Below the pieces are notes generated by a model, which saw only the letters and a list, made by a program, of their open reading frames with translations, searched no databases and was not told the DNA's origin. The translations under genes and the position numbers were made by a program. DNA of 40,417 nucleotides from Magnetococcales bacterium (GTDB lineage: Bacteria; Pseudomonadota; Magnetococcia; Magnetococcales; JADFWU01), in contig JADFWU010000027.1 of the NCBI GenBank assembly GCA_015234045.1, positions 1-40,417 of the forward strand, in the 5' to 3' direction. Positions 34,100-40,417 of this stretch are shown here, one piece after another (position 1 is the stretch's first letter; every line of letters starts with the position of its first letter).

Positions 34100-35743
34100 T
34101 CAGATCGGTTCGTCACCACTCTTCCGATAAAACAATGGCGGATGAAAACTCAATTTTTCATGATATTCAATTTCCAACTCAAATGTTTCCAGTAGCGTGT
34201 GGACAACTGTATCATGAGAGTTAGGCGCATGGGTTAGCGACAACGAACGCTGATAATCAATGTCCGAAGAGTCACCTGCCCAAACGATGATCGGTACATG
34301 GGTTTGAGCTTCAGGCGCAAACATATAGGGCATCCCATGCAGATATAACCCGTTCTCACCGAGCGATTCTCCATGATCTCCGATATAGAACATGGATGTT
34401 TCAAAGTTCTTCTCATTGGCCTTTAACAGGCCAATCACTTCTGATAAAAAATAGTCCGTGTAGAGTATGGCGTTATCGTAGGCATTCACGATTTCGCTTT
34501 TGCTGCACTCGGATAACTCATTTGTTTGACAGGCCGGTTTGAACTGTTCGAACGCTTTTGGATACCGTTTATAGTAAGCTGGCCCATGGTTACCCATCTG
34601 ATGCAAAACAATCAGTATGTCTTCCTGATGCGCATCAATAAATTCCTGAAGACCTGAAAGCATTCCAATATCCCGGCACTCAACATCACAAACAGGATTC
34701 ACATCAGGCGACTTGTAGTCTACATACTCTATTCGGTTCGCCACCCCCTTGGAACTGGAGTTATTATCTCTCCAAAGGACAGTAACACCTGATTTTTTCA
34801 ATATATCCAGTACGTTTTCAGTGTACTTGGCAGAAGAGCGATCAAAATCTTTTCGGCCGGAAAAAGAGAACATGCACGGTACTGAGATTGCTGTAGCCGT
34901 ACCACATGAAGAGACCTGACTGTAATTGAGCACCTGTTTGATCTTTGATAATCGTGGATTGGTTTCTCGTGAATATCCATTAAGTGAAAAATGATCGGCT
35001 CGAACCGCTTCTCCAACCACGACAATGACCAGTTCATGAGCGACATCATCCTCTTGACGTGTGACATCACCTGCAATCATTTTAAACTTGGGTTGATCAC
35101 CCTTGATCGCTTTATGAACATATCTTCCAATGGAATAGATCGGATAGACTGGATTAATCTCATATCGTAGATTTTTATGTTCGCGAACCGCACTGGTGTA
35201 TTGAGCACTATTGGAACCAAAACAGAGCACCATAAACAACAATGAAATCAAAGCAGTCTGGAGAACAAAACGCTTATCATGAAGCCATTTTTCCCGTTTG
35301 ATTGGCGCATACCAGACAAGAACCGCTGGCAGAACCCCCATCAAGCCCACATGAAACACGATCCCGAAGTTAATCAGATCCAGAGCTTCTGATGCATTGG
35401 TTTCCAATAAGTTGTGGATCATATCTCTGTCTATCACCACACCAAACTGATTGGAAAAATAGCCGGTGATCGACGCAAAAATCAGCAACACCCCGCCAAC
35501 AACGCGGAAAGGCAGGATGAGGTTAAACATACTGATAAGCAGCACTAAAAAAGCACAAAAAAACAGGAACATGGAGATCAGAAAAACAGCGTTCCCAGAC
35601 CAGGGATAGATTTCCATGACATGCTCAAAGAATTTTATATTGCCACTACACGCCAAAAACAGCGCAATCAAAACCATAAGTTTTGACTTTCCCCACTTTT
35701 CCGGAAGGAAAGAACTATAATTATTAACTTTTATCATTCTCAT
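34100..35743 (-). CDS. Phosphoethanolamine transferase (EptA-like sulfatase-fold enzyme)
   Basis: About 547 residues. Five N-terminal membrane helices (to about residue 180) precede a periplasmic alkaline-phosphatase/sulfatase-fold domain. The nucleophilic Thr lies in S-C-G-T-A-T-A-I-S-V-P-C-M-F, and the zinc-site D-H-G-E-S-L-G-E is intact, as is H-Q-M-G-N-H-G-P. EptA transfers phosphoethanolamine from phosphatidylethanolamine to lipid A; relatives modify heptose or flagellar and other surface proteins. Paired cysteines suit the usual periplasmic disulfides. Start codons at 35755 (TTG), 35743 and 35737 (ATG) are possible; none has a clear ribosome site and 35743 is a compromise. No PmrAB-like regulators adjoin it. 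Confidence 0.88.
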   Translation of the reverse strand: MRMIKVNNYSSFLPEKWGKSKLMVLIALFLACSGNIKFFEHVMEIYPWSGNAVFLISMFLFFCAFLVLLISMFNLILPFRVVGGVLLIFASITGYFSNQFGVVIDRDMIHNLLETNASEALDLINFGIVFHVGLMGVLPAVLVWYAPIKREKWLHDKRFVLQTALISLLFMVLCFGSNSAQYTSAVREHKNLRYEINPVYPIYSIGRYVHKAIKGDQPKFKMIAGDVTRQEDDVAHELVIVVVGEAVRADHFSLNGYSRETNPRLSKIKQVLNYSQVSSCGTATAISVPCMFSFSGRKDFDRSSAKYTENVLDILKKSGVTVLWRDNNSSSKGVANRIEYVDYKSPDVNPVCDVECRDIGMLSGLQEFIDAHQEDILIVLHQMGNHGPAYYKRYPKAFEQFKPACQTNELSECSKSEIVNAYDNAILYTDYFLSEVIGLLKANEKNFETSMFYIGDHGESLGENGLYLHGMPYMFAPEAQTHVPIIVWAGDSSDIDYQRSLSLTHAPNSHDTVVHTLLETFELEIEYHEKLSFHPPLFYRKSGDEPI

Positions 35744-35782
35744 CGCGGTAATCAATCACATGTAAAGACGCATTGTATAGTC

Positions 35783-35962
35783 ATTTCGATCCACAATTTG
35801 ACAATGAATCACAACCTGAGTGGAGTCCTTTGTGAGGTTTTTGCGCCGCTTCTTGATATGCAAAGCAGATCATCAGAGCAAAAATTTCACCAGGACTGGA
35901 ACGGCTGACTGTTCAAATTTTAGACGAAACCCCGATACTGTACAATAGAAGCGCCTTGGAGC
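35783..35962 (+). repeat. Dispersed repeat, copy B (complete)
   Basis: The only complete copy. Its left half (GACAATGAATCACAACCT and TTTTTGCGCCGCTT) matches the end of the window; its right half matches the start of the window. The ends form an imperfect inverted repeat: TTCGATCCACAATTTGACA against the complement of TGTTCAAATTTTAGACGAA. It fills most of the 282-bp gap between the phosphoethanolamine transferase start and the M50-HlyD stop, and no gene is visible inside it. Confidence 0.8.
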
Positions 35963-36025
35963 CTGTAAAAACACAGCAGCATAGTCTATGTCACAATGTG
36001 CCAGAAACTATATACACCACAGCCT

Positions 36026-38176
36026 CTAAAATCCACTTTCTCTGATCAATAGCGTCATCACCCGCTCCCACAGCCAAACAATACCACTTCGGCTTTCCGC
36101 CTCAACCCGCACCACACCACTGCGCTGCTGACCTGGTGCTGTCGCATCACCAATCTCAAAACCAACCCGATAGATCCCGCGCACCGGAACCAGGACACCG
36201 CCGGATTCCCGTGGTGGATGCACCGGCACAGGGCCATTATAAAGGGATGCCAACACAGGAAACTCCAAGCTCCGTGCATTGTGATCGGCAATGGATACAA
36301 CCCGACACGGGCGCACGCTCAGCGCAGGATCATCAGCATAAAATAATCCGTTCGCATCCAAATTCAACCGATGCAAATCCGCCTCTTCCACATAGGCTTC
36401 AACCACCCCTTTCCGCCGGTTGACGATCTCTACCAAAGCGACTGTCTCATCAATCCAGCGCCCTGCGTGCAATCCGTGGCTAAACTCACTGACCGTACCG
36501 CTGATGGGTGCCATCAACACCAATCGATTCTTCTGACGCTGTAATGCCAGCAACTGGGCCTGTTCGGAAGCCAACGCCCGTTGCAACACCGGCAATAACG
36601 AGCGCTCTTCAATACTGGCAGTGGTACGAGACAGGCGCAATTTGGCCAGATCCACTCGTGTTTGAGCCTGGGCCAGCATATTTTCCAAGCCGGGATTTTC
36701 CAATGTGATCAGGGGATCACCCACCTGAACCACAGCGCCCGCCTCTACATGGATGGTATTGATTCGTGCAGGACTTTCTGCATAGACCATGGCGGTCTCT
36801 CTAGCCAACATGACCGCTGGCAACTCCATGGCATAATGCCAAGGCACCACCATCAATGCGATCACAATCAACCACACACCACCGTGAACAACCAGTCGCC
36901 TGTTCCAACTAATCATTGATCGAACCTGCCACCACTGCGCCATTTCACGCACCACAGGACGAAAGATAAACCACCAGATCTCAACGATAAAAAGGAAGAT
37001 ACCCAACACTTTGAAGAAAAATTCATAAACCAACCAAGCAATTGAAATAAATATTAATAACCGATACATCCAAGTACCAAGCGCAAACAGAATCAATCCT
37101 CGCTGTAATTTCGGCGGAAATCGCTCCGGTGGCGGCACGGCTAAACCCAATAACCATGAACGAATGAACCAACGCGCTAATTCAAAACCACGACTGTGTA
37201 GATTTTCCACGCCCAATGCATCGGAAACCAGATAGTAGCCATCAAACCGCATGAATGGATTGAGATTAATACCCAGCGTCATAATCCATGTCACGGAAGA
37301 GAGCAGAAACGCCGCACTGTGTATCGGCCCTTCCGGTGTCAGATGCCACACCAAAAGCGCAATGACGGCCAGCCCCAATTCTGCAACAACACCCGCGCTG
37401 GCAATGGCCATGCGTTGATGTTTGGATGCCAATTTCCAGCTATCACTGGTCTCGGTATACATCACTGGCCAAAGCACCAGCAAAGCCACACCCATGGTGG
37501 ACACTTTGCAGCCGAATCGATAGGCGGTGAACGCATGACCAAACTCATGCACCATTTTAGAGACCGTTAACGCGATCACCCACCACACCAAGCCATCCCA
37601 GGAAAAGAAGTGCATAAAGGTGTTGCTATACGCTTCCCACTGACGTGATGTTAAGAAAGCGCCTAACATCCCCAACATCACAAACACCCACAAGGCTTCA
37701 CGGGTATATAACACCCGAACAGTGGGCATCATGGCACGCAGAACAGATTCGGGACGGAATAGTGGAATACGCAAAAACAGATAGTTCTGTAGCAACCAGG
37801 TCCAAAATGGCGGCTTCATCTTATCCGCAATAAACTTCATATACGCTGGACCATCAGCATCCATACGCAACAGCAACGCATTGACCTGAAGAAACTGTAT
37901 CAGCCCTTTCAGATCCTGTTCGCTCACCATCAAACCGGTTTCAGCACGGGTTTGCGCCAACACAATCGCGCCATCCGTAGGCATCCAACGCGCCAGCAAC
38001 TCAAACGCAACGCGTGAAATCCTAAAAAAACGATTTCTTATGGGATCGTGAATGGTCCAGGTGGGTGCGCCATCCGGCTGCACCGGCCCCGGAAACAGGC
38101 CTAGATCCTCACGCAATGGTGGTAAAATCACCGGTTGTTCCGGCGCACCGCCTGCCATCGCCGCAATTGCCGTCAC
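36026..38176 (-). CDS. M50-type membrane peptidase domain fused to HlyD/biotinyl-lipoyl adaptor
   Basis: 716 residues. Residues 30-120 form a PqqD-like or winged-helix module. A polytopic membrane core carries the site-2-protease motif H-E-F-G-H near residue 208 and the matching N-P-F-M-R-F-D-G-Y-Y near residue 312. After the last membrane helix (about 440-460) comes a periplasmic HlyD-type arm with lipoyl half-motifs around a helical hairpin (about 475-620). Such chimeras occur beside other HlyD genes in secretion or efflux-like clusters whose protease substrate is unknown. The GTG start at 38176 lies 1 bp after the upstream stop; an ATG at 38158 is the alternative. It is the last gene of a three-gene operon. 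Confidence 0.85.
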   Translation of the reverse strand: MTAIAAMAGGAPEQPVILPPLREDLGLFPGPVQPDGAPTWTIHDPIRNRFFRISRVAFELLARWMPTDGAIVLAQTRAETGLMVSEQDLKGLIQFLQVNALLLRMDADGPAYMKFIADKMKPPFWTWLLQNYLFLRIPLFRPESVLRAMMPTVRVLYTREALWVFVMLGMLGAFLTSRQWEAYSNTFMHFFSWDGLVWWVIALTVSKMVHEFGHAFTAYRFGCKVSTMGVALLVLWPVMYTETSDSWKLASKHQRMAIASAGVVAELGLAVIALLVWHLTPEGPIHSAAFLLSSVTWIMTLGINLNPFMRFDGYYLVSDALGVENLHSRGFELARWFIRSWLLGLAVPPPERFPPKLQRGLILFALGTWMYRLLIFISIAWLVYEFFFKVLGIFLFIVEIWWFIFRPVVREMAQWWQVRSMISWNRRLVVHGGVWLIVIALMVVPWHYAMELPAVMLARETAMVYAESPARINTIHVEAGAVVQVGDPLITLENPGLENMLAQAQTRVDLAKLRLSRTTASIEERSLLPVLQRALASEQAQLLALQRQKNRLVLMAPISGTVSEFSHGLHAGRWIDETVALVEIVNRRKGVVEAYVEEADLHRLNLDANGLFYADDPALSVRPCRVVSIADHNARSLEFPVLASLYNGPVPVHPPRESGGVLVPVRGIYRVGFEIGDATAPGQQRSGVVRVEAESRSGIVWLWERVMTLLIRESGF

Positions 38177-38177
38177 T

Positions 38178-39539
38178 CTACCACCCCAACCAACGCCGTA
38201 CCGCTGTTAACGGGCGACGGAACAGATAAAACGCCAACGGAACATCTCCGCCGTGAACCCGTGCCACACCGCGTAATCCGATCCGTGGTTGTTTCTCCAA
38301 ATCCGCAGTCACCAGATCCGCCACCGCCCGATAGGCCAACCCCCCTTCCGGTGTCATAGCGGCCTGATAACTGGCATGCCGTAACGTGGCATCCAACGGA
38401 TGCAGTGGTGAAACATCCAGAAACAGCCGCACCGGCGCATCTTCTTCCAGAGCGACAGCATCCTCAACCGGTATATCCATACTTATTTCAACCCGTCCAG
38501 CATCGGCAAGCAACATAATACGCTCACCCGTTTTGACTGGCCGCCCTTCCCAATCATTCACATCCCGAAAGACCGCGATACCCGCCTGCTCTGCTTTAAC
38601 GGTCACTCGGTCCAGCTGAATACCCACATGATCCCGTTCCAACGCTTTCAAACGCGCCTGCGACTCCAGCAACGCCAATTCAGCTTTACTCTCCATCTGC
38701 CTAAACGCACCTTGTTGGGCCCGTCTCAACTGTGCTTCTGCCACAGCTAACGCCTGTTCGGCCATATGGAATCGGCTCTCAAAGTCCTCTGCCACATAGG
38801 TGAACAATGGCGTTCCTGTTTCAACCAAGGCATTTGGTTGAACCAAAAAACGATCAATCACACCGTCCATGGGTGCCGCCACAACCTGAGGCTCACGTGC
38901 CACGACCTCTGCTGGTGCCAATACCGATTGTGGCACCGGCACCACCATGGCCAACAAGGCTATGATCAAAAATGTCCAACGCAGCCAACTGTTACGCACT
39001 ATGGACAACGAAAACCGACCACCAGCTACTGGACCCAAAGCCCGCCACGCATGACCGTAGGCGGCCATTATCCGTTCCATCAATGCCATTTCAGCATCGA
39101 TAAACGGCTCACGCCGCAAACAAAACAGCGCCGCCACCGGTCCAGCACGATCGGTCAGTGAAAGCGGCATCCAAAGTCCTTGTTCCGGCAACCACTCCGC
39201 CCACTCCTTGGACCATGGCGCGTCCAAATCCGCTGCACACACCGTATGCAGACTGTTTAGCTTCTCTTCATCGAAACCCCGCCGCACCAAACCATGTACC
39301 CATTGAGTCATCGGTGCAGTGGAATCAGGAACCGGAATATCCGAAGCCGCTGTTATCTTCACATGTGCCCAATCCGGCCCTTCCAAAAACAGTGCCTGAG
39401 AATAGGGCCGTAACAAGCGGGTACGATTCACCGACATATAGCGAAATGCCGCTGTACCATCGGCCTCGCGCGCTTCCTGCTCTAATTGAAGCAGCGTCAT
39501 CAATGGATCAGCGTTTTGTGGTGTCTCTACCTGGCTCAT
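38178..39539 (-). CDS. GAF-HlyD membrane fusion protein
   Basis: 453 residues. A cytoplasmic GAF-like domain (about 20-180) is followed by one membrane helix (about 190-212) and a periplasmic HlyD-type adaptor. The adaptor has two lipoyl halves flanking a coiled-coil hairpin (about 265-320) and a beta-barrel domain. The layout suggests cytoplasmic sensing coupled to a periplasmic adaptor. Its ATG overlaps the stop of the upstream adaptor by 4 bp (ATGA), and its TAG is 1 bp before the M50-HlyD start. Membrane fusion proteins normally partner with an ABC or RND pump, but no pump lies in the window. Confidence 0.82.
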   Translation of the reverse strand: MSQVETPQNADPLMTLLQLEQEAREADGTAAFRYMSVNRTRLLRPYSQALFLEGPDWAHVKITAASDIPVPDSTAPMTQWVHGLVRRGFDEEKLNSLHTVCAADLDAPWSKEWAEWLPEQGLWMPLSLTDRAGPVAALFCLRREPFIDAEMALMERIMAAYGHAWRALGPVAGGRFSLSIVRNSWLRWTFLIIALLAMVVPVPQSVLAPAEVVAREPQVVAAPMDGVIDRFLVQPNALVETGTPLFTYVAEDFESRFHMAEQALAVAEAQLRRAQQGAFRQMESKAELALLESQARLKALERDHVGIQLDRVTVKAEQAGIAVFRDVNDWEGRPVKTGERIMLLADAGRVEISMDIPVEDAVALEEDAPVRLFLDVSPLHPLDATLRHASYQAAMTPEGGLAYRAVADLVTADLEKQPRIGLRGVARVHGGDVPLAFYLFRRPLTAVRRWLGW

Positions 39540-40306
39540 GGTGCGACCTGACCCGACTGCGTATTGAAATGATCAAAATGAACCGATCCACTCATGCCCG
39601 GCACCAATGTTTTATCAATTTCAGTTAATTTTCCGGTGATCTGCATCGACTGGCTGACCGGATCGACCTGAGCACCCAGACGAATGATTTTGCCCTTCAG
39701 AATGAGACCAGTCTCATCCACACGCATGGAAAATCCAGCACCTACCCTCAACCACGCCAACCAATGGGACGGCACCACCACCGATACCTCTGGATTATCC
39801 CGATCCAACACTTCCAACACAGGCTGTCCCAACTGGATATACTCATAGCGCTGCGCCATCCGAGCCACAACCCGACCGTCAAACGGTGCTTTAATCACAC
39901 AACGATTCACTGGAATTTCAGCTTGAGCCACCTCCGCCAACCGTTGAGCCACCTCCGCCTCGGACAGCGACACCTCCAATCGACCCACCGAATTCAGGCG
40001 TGCCAGATCCTGATTGTTGGTCAACGTCTTTTCCGCACCCATCAACGCCGCCCGCGCCGACTGCAACCGCGCTTCATACAGACCACAATCAAAAGTGACC
40101 AAATGCCGTCCCTTACGAAACCATTCACCCTCTTTCAACGGTAATCGACTGATCACCGCCGCCACCTGACTGGACAGAACAGCCCTACGCGATGGCTCCA
40201 ACAAACCACGTACCTCATCCTTCGCCATCTGCTCTGCCGCATTTGACAAAGATGGAGAGATAAATAGTGATAAAAACAGAATATTAACGATATATCTCAA
40301 TTTCAT
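39536..40306 (-). CDS. Secreted HlyD/RND-type periplasmic adaptor
   Basis: 256 residues with a cleavable signal peptide (K-L-R-Y-I-V-N-I-L-F-L-S-L-F, cut near S-N-A-A). The mature part is a short membrane-fusion protein with the lipoyl halves around a brief hairpin (S-A-R-A-A-L-M-G-A-E-K-T-L) and a beta-barrel. It is shorter than classical AcrA-type adaptors. The ATG at 40306 is chosen because it begins the signal peptide; the longer frame to 40336 would need a TTG start. It is the first gene of the operon with the GAF-HlyD and M50-HlyD proteins. Three different adaptors in one unit without a pump is unusual. Confidence 0.85.
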   Translation of the reverse strand: MKLRYIVNILFLSLFISPSLSNAAEQMAKDEVRGLLEPSRRAVLSSQVAAVISRLPLKEGEWFRKGRHLVTFDCGLYEARLQSARAALMGAEKTLTNNQDLARLNSVGRLEVSLSEAEVAQRLAEVAQAEIPVNRCVIKAPFDGRVVARMAQRYEYIQLGQPVLEVLDRDNPEVSVVVPSHWLAWLRVGAGFSMRVDETGLILKGKIIRLGAQVDPVSQSMQITGKLTEIDKTLVPGMSGSVHFDHFNTQSGQVAP

Positions 40307-40344
40307 TTTTGTACATTTTCCCTTTGTTCCAGGCAAATACAGTC

Positions 40345-40417
40345 AGTTAGATCCAAAATTTAACAATGAATCACAACCTAAGTGGAAGCCCTGGTTATGT
40401 TTTTGCGCCGCTTTTGA
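40345..40417 (+). repeat. Dispersed repeat, copy C (left part, cut by window end)
   Basis: This stretch matches the left half of copy B closely, sharing ACAATGAATCACAACCT and TTTTTGCGCCGCTT, and continues beyond the window. It lies 38 bp upstream of the adaptor operon's first start codon, in the same orientation as copy B at the operon's other end. Confidence 0.75.

Noticed and set aside
1-40417. Search by eye for CRISPR arrays, tRNA or rRNA genes and transposase genes.
   Set aside because: No regularly spaced repeats, cloverleaf-like sequences with conserved arms, rRNA signatures or transposase motifs were seen.

Overview
The window looks like chromosomal DNA of a Gram-negative member of the Pseudomonadota. 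The evidence is an AsmA-family protein, a lipid A-type phosphoethanolamine transferase, RND/HlyD-type periplasmic adaptors, HtpX, Uup, and multi-domain c-di-GMP and two-component sensors. Base composition is about 50% GC. The style (many PAS/GAF/HAMP sensors, a Cys-rich GAF, exosortase-locus-like ligase and decarboxylase genes) would fit Magnetococcales or a related environmental lineage, but that placement is a low-confidence impression. No rRNA, tRNA, CRISPR array or intact transposase gene was seen.

Region 1 (1-7309, minus strand): a translationally coupled trio of JAMM peptidase, LarE-type sulfur transferase and HEAT-repeat AlkC/AlkD-like protein. Upstream of it lie a CheX-like protein with a ribbon-helix-helix-like tail, an AsmA-family protein, a sugar-nucleotide epimerase and a solitary SMC/ABC-like ATPase. 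A roughly 144-bp MITE-like hairpin element (7384-7527) closes this block.

Region 2 (7637-13848, plus strand): a membrane PAS-GGDEF-EAL protein, a Na+/phosphate symporter with a PhoU-like tail, and HtpX. A strong hairpin separates HtpX from the convergent next block.

Region 3 (13955-20460, minus strand): a sensory block made of a dCache-HAMP class III adenylate cyclase, an orphan NMT1/THI5-type binding protein, and a HAMP-GAF-PAS hybrid histidine kinase. It is followed by a DsbD_2/TauE-like membrane protein overlapping a receiver-less sigma-54 activator (plus), Uup (minus) and a MerA-like flavin oxidoreductase (plus).

Region 4 (25936-32411, minus strand) is the most interesting. Seven tightly packed genes run in transcription order: acyl carrier protein, fold-III PLP decarboxylase, sulfotransferase, AMP-forming ligase, DltD-like SGNH protein, a 47-codon DltX-like microprotein ending in F-x-Y-x-x-F, and an MBOAT (DltB-like) acyltransferase. 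This is the full logic of the D-alanylation (Dlt) machinery, with a carrier-protein-type amino acid decarboxylase and a sulfotransferase inserted, in a Gram-negative setting. I infer that it loads an amino acid on the carrier protein, possibly decarboxylates it there, and transfers it across the membrane to a surface polymer.

Region 5 (32791-40417): a lytic transglycosylase, a small secreted protein, a phosphoethanolamine transferase, and a three-gene operon of a periplasmic adaptor, a GAF-HlyD protein and an M50-HlyD protein. That operon is bracketed by two copies, in the same orientation, of a dispersed repeat; a third partial copy sits at the left end of the window.
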